From Nitratireductor sp. ZSWI3 (GTDB lineage Bacteria > Pseudomonadota > Alphaproteobacteria > Rhizobiales > Rhizobiaceae), in NCBI RefSeq assembly GCF_024655565.1, contig NZ_JANKOF010000007.1, forward strand, positions 1-64,000: a DNA stretch of 64,000 nucleotides. Reading direction: 5' to 3'. The position numbers were made by a program, and so were the translations under genes. The notes beneath the pieces were generated by a model, which saw only the letters and a list, made by a program, of their open reading frames with translations, had not been told where the DNA came from and made no database searches. Shown here one piece after another: positions 8,208 to 16,579 of this stretch. Within the stretch, counting starts at the first letter, position 1. Each line of letters starts with the position of its first letter.

Positions 8208-9404
8208 ATGAAGATCACGAGCCCACGCCGCATCGTCGGCTCCAATGCCGAGCGCAGCCGCCTGCACAACCGCCAGGTGGTGCTCGGCCATGTGCGCGAA
8301 CAGCAGCCGATCGGCCGTGCCGAGATCGCCCGCATCTCAGGCCTTTCGACGCAGGCGGTCAGCAATATCATCGCCGAGTTGGAGGAGGACGGGTTTCTTC
8401 TGGAAGCCGGGCGGCAGACCGGCGGGCGCGGCCTGCCGGCATTGCAGTACCGGCTGAACGGCGACGGGGCGGCGGCCCTCGGCATCGAGGTCAGGCCCGA
8501 CGCCATGTTCGGCGCATTGGTGAACCTCGAGGGCGAGACCCTGTTCACGACGCGTGAGGCGCTGGCCGACAATGCGCCGGTCACGGTTGCGTCCATGGCG
8601 CGCAGGATCCGCGCCGCCGCGCTCGAAACTCGGCCGGCCGGGCAGCGGATGCTGGGAGCGGGCGTGGTGATGCCCGGCCCGTTCGGCAATGTCGGCATTT
8701 CCGGCGCCGGCCAGTCCGCCCTGCAGGGGTGGGAGGACACCGACGCGGCGGCCCTGTTCGAGGAGGCGCTGGAGATGGGCGTCATTATCGAGAACGACGC
8801 GACGGCGGCGGCGGTCGCCGAGCGGGTGCGCGGTGTCGCCGCCGGCTTGCGCACCTTCTGCTTCATCTATTTCGGCGCCGGCCTCGGTCTCGGCATGGTC
8901 GCCGACGGCGAGGTGCAGCGTGGCGCCTTCGGCAATGCGGGCGAGGTCGGCCATGTGGTGGTGCGGCCCGGCGGGCGGCAATGCGCCTGCGGCAACAGGG
9001 GGTGCCTGGAAACCTATGCGAGCCGCATCGCGGCGCGGGCACGGCTTGCCGAGGCGGGCATCGCCCTGACCAGCACCGACGATATCGACTGTCTCTATCG
9101 CGACCGGAACCCGGCGCTGATGGCCTGGCTCGACGAGGCGGCCGAGCCGCTGTCGCAGGCGATCGGCATGATCGAGAACCTGTTCGATCCCGAAACGGTG
9201 ATCCTCGGCGGCGCGATGCCCGACGCCGTGCTCGATCACCTGATCTCCGGGCTCGCCCTTCCGGGCGGTTCCGTCGCCGTGCGGCCCGATCGCCAGACGC
9301 CGCGCATTCTGCGCGGGGCGTGCGGCCGCCTGACCGCCGCTCTCGGCGGGGCCGCCCTCGTCATCCATGACACCATCACCCCGCGCATCGCCGCGAAGAC
9401 TTGA
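8208..9404 (+). CDS. ROK-family transcriptional regulator (NagC/XylR type)
   Basis: The 398-residue protein joins an N-terminal winged-helix DNA-binding domain (about residues 15-75, recognition region STQAVSNIIAELEEDGF) to a ROK sugar-kinase-like domain. The zinc motif of the family is present as CACGNRGC (Cys259, Cys261, Cys266), preceded by the zinc-ligand histidine in EVGHV, and ENDATA at 195-200 matches the conserved sugar-site motif. Regulators of this class are usually repressors that release DNA when a sugar or sugar phosphate binds. It is divergent from the sugar ABC operon and directly followed by the deacetylase gene, so it probably controls both directions. The inducer cannot be predicted. 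Confidence 0.92.
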   Translation: MKITSPRRIVGSNAERSRLHNRQVVLGHVREQQPIGRAEIARISGLSTQAVSNIIAELEEDGFLLEAGRQTGGRGLPALQYRLNGDGAAALGIEVRPDAMFGALVNLEGETLFTTREALADNAPVTVASMARRIRAAALETRPAGQRMLGAGVVMPGPFGNVGISGAGQSALQGWEDTDAAALFEEALEMGVIIENDATAAAVAERVRGVAAGLRTFCFIYFGAGLGLGMVADGEVQRGAFGNAGEVGHVVVRPGGRQCACGNRGCLETYASRIAARARLAEAGIALTSTDDIDCLYRDRNPALMAWLDEAAEPLSQAIGMIENLFDPETVILGGAMPDAVLDHLISGLALPGGSVAVRPDRQTPRILRGACGRLTAALGGAALVIHDTITPRIAAKT

Positions 9405-9423
9405 CATCTCCGGGAGGTTTGGA

Positions 9424-11778
9424 ATGCCCGTTTCCGCTCAGGACCGCATTGCCGCGCAGGCGCGCAGCCCACGCATCGTCCGCCTGTGGCGCGCCCTGGC
9501 GCCCTTGAAATCGTGCGTGTCCTTCATGAACACGGGCGCCCATCCGGACGATGAGACCTCCGAGATGCTGGCCGTGCTGGCCTTTCGCGACGGCCTGTCG
9601 CTGTCCTATGCCTGCTCGACACGCGGCGAGGGCGGGCAGAACGACATCGGCACCGAGGTCGCCCATGATCTCGGCGTCGTCCGCACCGCCGAAATGGAGC
9701 GGGCGGCCGATGTCCTCAACCTCAATCTCTACTGGCTGTCGCAGACGCCGGACGATCCGATCTTCGATTTCGGCTTCTCCAAGAGCGGCGCCGAGACGCT
9801 CGAGAAATGGGGCCGCGAGCGCACGCTGAAGCGGTTTGTAGAGATCGTCCGCATCGAGCGGCCGGACATCATCTGCCCGACCTTCCTGAACATTCCTGGC
9901 CAGCACGGCCATCACCGCGCCATGACGGAGCTGGCGCACGACGTGATGAGCGCCGCCGCCGACCCGACATTCCCGGCCGTCGACCTGCCGGTCTGGCAGG
10001 TGAAGAAGCTCTACCTGCCGGCCTGGTCCGGCGCCGGCGATTCCTATGATGACGACCTGCCGCCGCCCAACGCGACGCTGACGGTGAAGGCGTCCGGCGA
10101 AGATCCGGTGACGGGCTGGAGCTGGGCGCAGATCGGCGAGCAGTCGCGTGCCTTCCACCGCACCCAGGGCATGGGCCGCTGGGTGCCGTACGGGACCAGG
10201 ATGGACTGGCCGCTGCATCTGGTGCGCTCGCAGGTGGAGGGCGCGGACCACCGGCTCACCGATGGACTGCCCGCCGACCTGTCGCAACTCGCCGATTTCG
10301 TGGGGGCTGGCGAGATCGATCCGGAGCTGAAGGCCGCGCAGGCCGAATGCGACGCGGCGATCGCGGCGTTCCCGAACGCCGACGACATCGCGCGCCATGC
10401 GGCGGCTGCGCTGGCGAAGGTGCGCGCGGCGCGCGATGCCTGCCCGGCACATGCGCGCGGCGAGGTTCTGCACCGGCTGGCGGCGAAGGAGCAGCAGCTC
10501 TCCCACGTGATGCGCATCGCCTGCGGCGTGGAACTGCATGCCACGCTGGCGAGCGATGTGCTGCGGCCCGGCGAGAGCGCCGCGCTGAGCGTCGGGACGG
10601 CGGGGGCGGTGGCCGAGGTCTCGCCGGTTCTGCCGAAGGGCTGGGTCTTTGCCGACGGCGCCGTGAGGGTGCCCAGGGATGCGCAGCCTTCCGATCCCTA
10701 TCCGGCGCATCACAGCCCAGGCCGGGCGCGGCTGCCGGCGATGCGTGTCGGCGTGACGGTGGACGGCGTGTCGGCCGAGACGCTGCTGCCGCTGGAGACG
10801 GCGCCCGTGGTGCTGCCGGCCCGCTCGGCGGCGCTCGCTCCAGACCGGGCGCTCATCAACCTTGCTGCAGAGGGGCGCACCGTCGAGACGCGGATCGCCG
10901 ATCTCTTCCCGTCGAGCGCAGCACCCGCGCTCGACCTGCCGGAGGGCTGGAGCGTCGAGATCGCGGCCGGGGCAGTGCGCGTGACGGCGCCGAAGGATGT
11001 GGCGCCCGGTCTCTACCGGCTGCCCCTGAAGCTCGACGGCGAGGCGGCGATGACGGCGCACCGCATCGCCTATCCGCATATCGGGGTACGGTCGCGCGCC
11101 TTTCCGGCCGCGCTCTGCGTGCGCGTGCTCGAAGCGGCGCTGCCGGACGTCCGCATCGGCTATGTGGGCGGCGGCAACGACCATGTCGGCCACTGGCTGC
11201 GCGCGCTCGGCCTCGACGTGACGGAGGTTGCCGACGACGCGCTGACAGCCGATGGCCTGAAGGCCTTCGACACGCTGCTGGTGGGCATTTTCGCGGTCCG
11301 CACCCGGCCGGCGCTGAGGGCGGCGATGCCGCTTGTCCACGACTGGGTGGAGGCGGGCGGCAATCTCGTCACGCTCTATCACCGACCGCGCGATGCATGG
11401 GATCCCGAGACCGTGCCGCCGCGCCGGCTGGAGATCGGCAAGCCCTCGCTGCGCTGGCGGGTGACCGACGAGAATGCCGCGGTGGCGCATCTTATCGCCG
11501 ATCACCCGCTGCTCACCCTGCCGAACCGCATCTCCGACGACGACTGGGCCGGCTGGCACAAGGAGCGCGGGCTTTATTTCGCCAAGAGCTGGGACGCGGC
11601 CTACCAGCCGCTCCTCTCCATGGCGGATCCGGACGAGGCGCCGCACAAGGGGGCGCTTTTGTCGGCGGTCATCGGCAAGGGCAGGCACAGCCACGTGGCG
11701 CTGATCCTGCATCATCAGATGGAGAAGCTGGTGCCGGGCGCCTTCCGCCTGATGGCCAATCTGCTGGCAAGGCCGTGA
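9424..11778 (+). CDS. PIG-L (LmbE-like) family deacetylase with large C-terminal extension
   Basis: The N-terminal domain is a zinc-dependent PIG-L/LmbE N-deacetylase: GAHPDDE (His40, Asp42, Asp43) and the HGHH motif (His161, His163, His164) supply the metal ligands and catalytic aspartate. PIG-L proteins are usually 220-300 residues, but this one has 784. The middle part looks like beta-rich domains. The last 160 or so residues (from about VRIGYVGGGNDHVGHWL) resemble a glutamine-amidotransferase-like Rossmann fold. There is no obvious signal peptide. GGGAGG precedes the ATG at 9424. It lies 19 bp after the ROK gene and overlaps the exporter gene by 4 bases. It probably removes an acyl group from an N-acyl amino sugar or similar compound handled by this cluster; the exact substrate is unknown. 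Confidence 0.85.
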   Translation: MPVSAQDRIAAQARSPRIVRLWRALAPLKSCVSFMNTGAHPDDETSEMLAVLAFRDGLSLSYACSTRGEGGQNDIGTEVAHDLGVVRTAEMERAADVLNLNLYWLSQTPDDPIFDFGFSKSGAETLEKWGRERTLKRFVEIVRIERPDIICPTFLNIPGQHGHHRAMTELAHDVMSAAADPTFPAVDLPVWQVKKLYLPAWSGAGDSYDDDLPPPNATLTVKASGEDPVTGWSWAQIGEQSRAFHRTQGMGRWVPYGTRMDWPLHLVRSQVEGADHRLTDGLPADLSQLADFVGAGEIDPELKAAQAECDAAIAAFPNADDIARHAAAALAKVRAARDACPAHARGEVLHRLAAKEQQLSHVMRIACGVELHATLASDVLRPGESAALSVGTAGAVAEVSPVLPKGWVFADGAVRVPRDAQPSDPYPAHHSPGRARLPAMRVGVTVDGVSAETLLPLETAPVVLPARSAALAPDRALINLAAEGRTVETRIADLFPSSAAPALDLPEGWSVEIAAGAVRVTAPKDVAPGLYRLPLKLDGEAAMTAHRIAYPHIGVRSRAFPAALCVRVLEAALPDVRIGYVGGGNDHVGHWLRALGLDVTEVADDALTADGLKAFDTLLVGIFAVRTRPALRAAMPLVHDWVEAGGNLVTLYHRPRDAWDPETVPPRRLEIGKPSLRWRVTDENAAVAHLIADHPLLTLPNRISDDDWAGWHKERGLYFAKSWDAAYQPLLSMADPDEAPHKGALLSAVIGKGRHSHVALILHHQMEKLVPGAFRLMANLLARP

Positions 11779-12662
11779 GCGCAGGCGCCTCGCCGAAGGA
11801 CAATCTTCGCGCCGGCCTCTGGCTGATGGCGGATATGGGCCTGAACATATGGGCCATATCCATCGTCAAGGCGCTGGGGGCGGATTATCCGGCCTGGCAG
11901 GTCGTCTTCCTGCGCGCTCTGGCGGGTCTCGCGCTGATCCTGCCCTGGCTCGTCCGCCGCCGCCAGGTGCTCGCCCGCATCGACCGGCTCGGGCTGCATC
12001 TTTTCCGCGTGGCGCTGTCGGCGGTGGCGCTGACCGGCGGCTTCTACGCTGTGGCAAACCTGCCGCTTGCCTTCTACATGACGATGAATTTCACCCGGCC
12101 GGTGGTGTTGGTGGCGCTATCGGCGCTGATCCTGCGCGAGGCGGTGCCGGGCGCGCGCTGGCTGGCGGCGGGCCTGGGGCTCGTGGGCGCCTTCATCGCC
12201 GCCAATCCTAGCAACGTGCCGTGGACGCCGGCGCTGCTGGCGGCCCTTGCCGCCGTCCTCGCCGGCACCGGAGCGATCATCGTCACGCGGCAGCTGAAGG
12301 GGACGCCGCCGGTGGTGATGATGCTGTTCTACACGGGAGGACTGGCGCTCATCACCGCCATGCCGGCGCTGTCGGACTGGCACGCTGTGAGCGCGGCGCA
12401 TTGGCCGTTCCTGCTCGCCGTCGGCGTTTTCTCGCAAGCCGCGCAGTTCTGCTTCCTGCGCGCCCACTGGCTGGGCGATGCGGGCTTCCTGGGGCCGCTC
12501 GGCTATGCGAGCCTGATCCTGTCGGGCCTGGTCGGCTACGTCTTCTTCGCCGAGGTGCCGAGCCTGAACACGGTTGCGGGGGCAGCGATCATCGTTGCCG
12601 CCACCGCTTTCCTGACCTACCGGACGGCGAAAGTGCGAAACCACGCCGCCTCGGGAGGTTGA
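11775..12662 (+). CDS. EamA/DMT-family membrane transporter
   Basis: The 295-residue product has about ten hydrophobic segments in two repeated halves, as in the EamA (DUF6) drug/metabolite exporters. The GTG at 11775 overlaps the deacetylase stop in a GTGA arrangement, which decides the start. Such proteins export or exchange small metabolites across the inner membrane. Coupling to the deacetylase suggests it may dispose of a product of that pathway, but family members vary too widely to be specific. It ends 7 bp from the convergent tctA gene. Confidence 0.85.
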   Translation: MSAGASPKDNLRAGLWLMADMGLNIWAISIVKALGADYPAWQVVFLRALAGLALILPWLVRRRQVLARIDRLGLHLFRVALSAVALTGGFYAVANLPLAFYMTMNFTRPVVLVALSALILREAVPGARWLAAGLGLVGAFIAANPSNVPWTPALLAALAAVLAGTGAIIVTRQLKGTPPVVMMLFYTGGLALITAMPALSDWHAVSAAHWPFLLAVGVFSQAAQFCFLRAHWLGDAGFLGPLGYASLILSGLVGYVFFAEVPSLNTVAGAAIIVAATAFLTYRTAKVRNHAASGG

Positions 12663-12669
12663 CGGACGA

Positions 12670-14208
12670 TCAGTCCGGATCGGCGCCTTCTGCGATCGGC
12701 TGGTCGGCGATTTTCGGCCGGAGATAACGGCCGATGATGAGCGGCAGGACGAACCCGACGACGGCGAAAGTCCATAGCCCGATGGCGAGCCAGGAGTTGA
12801 ACAACATCGTCCAGTCGCCGTCATGGATGGTCATGGCGCGGCGCAGGTTCTTTTCCATCTGGTCGCCAAGCAGCACGCCGAGGATGATCGGCACGAGCGG
12901 CACGTCGAGCTTGCGCAGCACCCAGCCCAGCACGCCGAAGGCGATCATCACCAGAAGGTCGAAGGTGGAGCCGGAGATGCCGTAGATGCCGACGAAGGAG
13001 ATCATGGCGACGGCCGGCATCAAATAGCGTGTCGGGATGAGCAGGACGCGCACGAACAGCGACACCATCGGCAGGTTCATGGCGAGCAGCATGAGATTGC
13101 CGATGAACAGCGCCGCGATCAGGCCCCAGACCACGTCCGGATTCTGCTGGAACAGCAGCGGGCCGGGCGTGATGTTGAGCGCCAGCAGCATGGCGAGCAG
13201 CACCGCGGTGGTGCCGGAGCCCGGCACGCCGAGCGCCAGCATCGGCACCAGCGCGCCGCCGGCCGCCGCGTTGTTGCCGGCTTCGGGGGCGGCGATGCCG
13301 CGCGGGTCGCCCTTGCCGAAGGTGCCCTTGCGGTCGGAGAGGCGCTTTTCGAACGTATAGGAGATGAAGGAGCCGAGCGAGGCGCCGGCGCCGGGCAGAA
13401 CGCCGGCGATGAAACCGAGGATCGTCGAGCGGCCCATGGCCGGCAGCGTCTCGCGCACCATCTTCCACGGCGGGATGACCCGGCCGACCCGCATCGACGC
13501 GTCGGCGCCGCTGCCGTTGCCGCGATGCTCGAGGAAGATGAACACCTCGGACAGCGCGAACAGGCCGACGATGGCGACGAGGAAGTCGATGCCGTCGTAA
13601 AGATGCACCTCGCCGAAGGCGAAGCGCGGCACGCCGGTCTGGCCGTCGACGCCGATGGTCGCGATCCCGAGGCCGAGCGCGGCGGCGAAGGCGGCCTTCG
13701 CCTGGTTGCGGCTGGCGACGCCGCCGAGCGTGGCGAAGGCCAGCACGAAGAGGGCGAAATACTCGGCCGGGCCGAACAGGAGCGCCACCTTGACGAGCTG
13801 CGGGGCGAGGAAGACAAGGCCCCAGGTGGCGAAGAAGGCGCCGACGAAGGAGGCAAGGCCCGAGATGGCCAGCGCCTCGCCGGCCTTGCCGGCCCGCGCC
13901 ATCGGATAGCCGTCGAGCGTCGTCATCAGGGCCGGCTCGTCACCGGGAATGTTGAGCAGGATCGACGAGATGCGTCCGCCATACATGGCGCCGTAATAGA
14001 CGCTGGTGAGCAGGATCAGGGCCGGCGTCGCCGGCAGGCCGAGGGTGAAGGCGAGCGGGATGAGGATCGCCACGCCGTTGGAGGGGCCGAGGCCGGGCAA
14101 GGCGCCGATGATGGTGCCGAGGAAGCAGCCGACCAGCGCCAGGAAAAGGTTCTGCCAGGTGAGCGCGACGGCGAAGCCGTCAGCCAGCGAAGCAAGGGTG
14201 TCCATCAT
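12670..14208 (-). CDS. tctA: TTT system 1 large membrane subunit TctA
   Basis: The 512-residue protein is the large, about 12-segment permease of a tripartite tricarboxylate transporter, a sodium- or proton-driven importer of carboxylates. Family motifs include GALPGLGPSNGVAILIPL near residue 35, YGGRISSILLNIPGDEPA near residue 80, and the repeated PGAGAS and GVPGSGTTA segments. The ATG at 14208 has GGGAGG 6 bases upstream. It lies 11 bases after tctB and completes the operon tctC-tctB-tctA. The divergent TctDE-like pair at 15902-17991 is the likely regulator. Tricarboxylates such as citrate are the classical substrates, but many TTT systems carry other acids. Confidence 0.93.
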   Translation of the reverse strand: MMDTLASLADGFAVALTWQNLFLALVGCFLGTIIGALPGLGPSNGVAILIPLAFTLGLPATPALILLTSVYYGAMYGGRISSILLNIPGDEPALMTTLDGYPMARAGKAGEALAISGLASFVGAFFATWGLVFLAPQLVKVALLFGPAEYFALFVLAFATLGGVASRNQAKAAFAAALGLGIATIGVDGQTGVPRFAFGEVHLYDGIDFLVAIVGLFALSEVFIFLEHRGNGSGADASMRVGRVIPPWKMVRETLPAMGRSTILGFIAGVLPGAGASLGSFISYTFEKRLSDRKGTFGKGDPRGIAAPEAGNNAAAGGALVPMLALGVPGSGTTAVLLAMLLALNITPGPLLFQQNPDVVWGLIAALFIGNLMLLAMNLPMVSLFVRVLLIPTRYLMPAVAMISFVGIYGISGSTFDLLVMIAFGVLGWVLRKLDVPLVPIILGVLLGDQMEKNLRRAMTIHDGDWTMLFNSWLAIGLWTFAVVGFVLPLIIGRYLRPKIADQPIAEGADPD

Positions 14209-14219
14209 GCGCCTCCCGC

Positions 14220-14660
14220 TCAGAAGCCCCACGGGCCGCGCGCCAGCGACAGCCCGAGGACGAGATGAAAGATGACATAGATGCCGACGGCGATGGCGAC
14301 GCCGGCGATAACGGCGGACAGGGGATGGGCGCCGAGCCGCCAGCACAGATAAGCGGCGGCAACGCTCGTGCAGGCGATGAAGCCGTATTCCTTGAGGAAC
14401 AGCGCATAGGCGATCATGACGGCAGTCGCCACGCCGATCTCGAACAGACGCGAAAAGGTGGGCCATTCCGGCTCGGTGTCCGGGCTCAGCACGACGACGC
14501 CGCTGGCAACCGCCAGCACGATGCCGATCATGTAGGGAAAGGCCTTGGGGCCGAACGGGTCGGAGATGAAGCTCAGCTCGATCTGCGTCGCCTGCCACAG
14601 ATAGAAGGCGGCGAGCAGCAGTCCGAAGACGCCGAAAATGCGGTCGCTCATGACGGGCAC
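14220..14660 (-). CDS. tctB: TTT system 1 small membrane subunit TctB
   Basis: This 146-residue protein has four hydrophobic segments, the usual architecture of the poorly conserved small TTT subunit. It is identified mainly by length, topology and position between tctC and tctA. The start may be the GTG at 14660, which has AGGA about 5 bases upstream, or the ATG at 14651, which gives 143 residues. TctB is needed with TctA for transport in characterised systems. Confidence 0.85.
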   Translation of the reverse strand: MPVMSDRIFGVFGLLLAAFYLWQATQIELSFISDPFGPKAFPYMIGIVLAVASGVVVLSPDTEPEWPTFSRLFEIGVATAVMIAYALFLKEYGFIACTSVAAAYLCWRLGAHPLSAVIAGVAIAVGIYVIFHLVLGLSLARGPWGF

Positions 14661-14732
14661 CGTTTTCCTGTGTTCGCTTGATGCAATTCGGGCCTGTCGG
14701 CGACCGACAGGCCCGAATGGCGGTTTGCCGTG

Positions 14733-15707
14733 CTACTTCACGATGCCGATCTGCTTCGACAGATTGGTGATGGACTCGATGGATTCCTTCACGAAGGCCT
14801 GGAATTCCTCGCCCTGAAGATCGAGAGGCGCCAGGCCGTTGGCGGCCATGATGCCCTTCCACTCGTCGGAGGCGTAGACCTTGCCGACGGCGTCGACCCA
14901 GTAATCATAGGCTTCGTCCGACATGCCGCCGGGTGCGTAGAAGCCGCGCCAGTTGGCGCCGATCACGTCGATGCCCTGCTCCTTGGCGGTCGGGAAGGAG
15001 GCAAAATCGCCTTCCAGGCGCTCGGGGGCGAGCACAGCGATCACCTTGATGTCGCCGGAATCGACGAAACCCTTGGCCTCCGAAGCATCGCCGGTGAAGG
15101 CCTGCACCGAACCGGCCAGAAGCTGCGTGACGGCTTCGCCGCCGCCGTCAAAGGCGACGTACTTGACCTGCCGGACATCCTCGACGCCGGCCTTGTTGGC
15201 GGCGATCAGCACCTTGAGATGATCCCAGCCGCCGACAGCCGAACCGCCGGCGACGGACACGGAGGACGGATCCTTCTTGATCATGTCCATCAGTTCGGGA
15301 AGCGTGTTGACGGCCGAATTCTTGGCCACTGCGATGATGCCGTAGTCGGCGCCGACGGAGCCGATCCAGCGCACCTGGTCCATGGTGTTGCCGGGGAAGG
15401 CGCCCTGGGCGAGCCGCGTGGCGGTCGCCGAGGAGGCGGCGACGATCAGGCTGTTGTCGTCGTTGCGCTTGCTGACCACTTCGGCAAAGGCGACGCCGCC
15501 GCCGCCGCCGGCCACGTTGGTGACCTGCATGGACCCCGGCACCAGCTTCAGGTCCTGCAGGGTCTTGCCGACCTGGCGGCAGGTGAAGTCCCAGCCGCCG
15601 CCGGGCGCCGCCGGCGCGACGCACTCGGTCTTGCCCGGCTCGAAGGCGAAGGCGGAAAGGCTGGACGCAAGGGTGAAAACGGCCGCGAGGCCGATGAGCT
15701 TTTTCAT
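14733..15707 (-). CDS. tctC: TTT system 1 periplasmic binding protein TctC
   Basis: The 324-residue product has a signal peptide (MKKLIGLAAVFTLASSLSAFA) and the TctC/Bug fold. The mature protein begins with a strand followed by a glycine loop (APAAPGGGWDFT) that binds a carboxylate, and ASSATATRLAQG near residue 95 fits the second ligand loop. It delivers an organic acid to TctAB. It is the first gene of the operon, with its promoter in the 194-bp divergent region at 15708-15901. The substrate is unknown; the WDFT loop is of the citrate-like type, but this is weak evidence. Confidence 0.93.
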   Translation of the reverse strand: MKKLIGLAAVFTLASSLSAFAFEPGKTECVAPAAPGGGWDFTCRQVGKTLQDLKLVPGSMQVTNVAGGGGGVAFAEVVSKRNDDNSLIVAASSATATRLAQGAFPGNTMDQVRWIGSVGADYGIIAVAKNSAVNTLPELMDMIKKDPSSVSVAGGSAVGGWDHLKVLIAANKAGVEDVRQVKYVAFDGGGEAVTQLLAGSVQAFTGDASEAKGFVDSGDIKVIAVLAPERLEGDFASFPTAKEQGIDVIGANWRGFYAPGGMSDEAYDYWVDAVGKVYASDEWKGIMAANGLAPLDLQGEEFQAFVKESIESITNLSKQIGIVK

Positions 15708-15901
15708 GTGAGTTCCTCCACTCGAGCAATCCCGCCCCTTAAAGACGGCCGGACCTGCTCTCCAAAGTTCAGTCTACCGCATTTCCTCCTGGAACGCCCA
15801 TTCCCTTTGGGCGTACGGCAGCGGCAGCCAAAGACTTGTTCTCTTGGCCGGGTGGAGCCTATAGGGTGAGCCTGTCAAGAAGCTGTCAAAGTGCGGGGAA
15901 G
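15708..15901. promoter_or_regulatory. Divergent tctC / tctD-like control region
   Basis: This 194-bp spacer must hold the promoters of both tctCBA and the regulator operon. A direct repeat CTGTCAA at 15872-15878 and 15883-15889, spaced 11 bases (one helical turn), lies just upstream of the regulator start; OmpR-class response regulators typically bind such tandem repeats. A hairpin ACGCCCA-N7-TGGGCGT is at 15794-15814. Either could be the TctD-like binding site, and both assignments are inference. Confidence 0.45.
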
Positions 15902-16579
15902 ATGCATTTTCTGATCGTCGAGGACACGCGCGACGTTGCCGAGGCCATCGAGCGCCGGCTGGAGAAGGCCGGCCATGTCAGCGACCGGGCGGAAACGCTG
16001 GAGGATGCCTGGCACTTCGCGGCCATGGCGCGTCACGACCTGATCGTGCTCGACATCAACCTGCCGGATGGTTCCGGCATCGCCTTCCTGAAACGCCTGC
16101 GCGCCGAGGGCAACCGCGTGCCGGTGCTGGTGCTGACGGCCCGGCTTGCCGTCAACGACCGGATCGATGCGCTCGATCTCGGCGCCGACGATTACATGAT
16201 CAAGCCGTTCGATCTCGGCGAGCTCGAGGCACGCATCCGCGCCATCATCCGCCGCAGGAGCGGCGAGGCGGACCGGACGCTGTCGGCCGGCCGGCTGACC
16301 TTCGACATGGCCGCCCGCAGCGTCACCATCGACGGGACGCCTTGCGAATTGACGCGCCGCGAGCAGACGCTTCTGGAGATCTTCCTGACCAATCGCGGCC
16401 GCGTGCTCGACAAGGAAGACCTGCTGGTGCGGCTGTTCGGCCACGATGGCGAGAAGAATCCCAATGCGGTGGAGCTCTATGTCGGCCGGCTGCGCCGCAA
16501 GATCGAAGGCTCGGGCCTCGAGATCAAGACCCTGCGCGGGCTCGGCTACCAGGCGGTGGTGGCCGAGGCGGAGGCCTGA
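15902..16579 (+). CDS. tctD: OmpR-class response regulator, TctD-like
   Basis: The 225-residue product has a receiver domain (phosphoacceptor Asp51 in LIVLDINLPDG, acidic pocket Glu7-Asp8, Lys101 in MIKPFD) and a C-terminal winged-helix DNA-binding domain with the RRKIEGSGLEIKTLRGLGY ending typical of OmpR/PhoB regulators. I chose the ATG at 15902, after GGGGAAG; a frame extending 66 bases upstream lacks homology-like sequence. It overlaps the kinase gene by one base (TGATG) and is divergent from tctCBA, matching the TctDE arrangement known to activate TTT operons in response to citrate-like substrates. Confidence 0.9.
   Translation: MHFLIVEDTRDVAEAIERRLEKAGHVSDRAETLEDAWHFAAMARHDLIVLDINLPDGSGIAFLKRLRAEGNRVPVLVLTARLAVNDRIDALDLGADDYMIKPFDLGELEARIRAIIRRRSGEADRTLSAGRLTFDMAARSVTIDGTPCELTRREQTLLEIFLTNRGRVLDKEDLLVRLFGHDGEKNPNAVELYVGRLRRKIEGSGLEIKTLRGLGYQAVVAEAEA

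Noticed and set aside
9376-11715. 779-codon minus-strand frame opposite the PIG-L gene
   Set aside because: Repetitive arginine-rich translation without motifs; antisense shadow.
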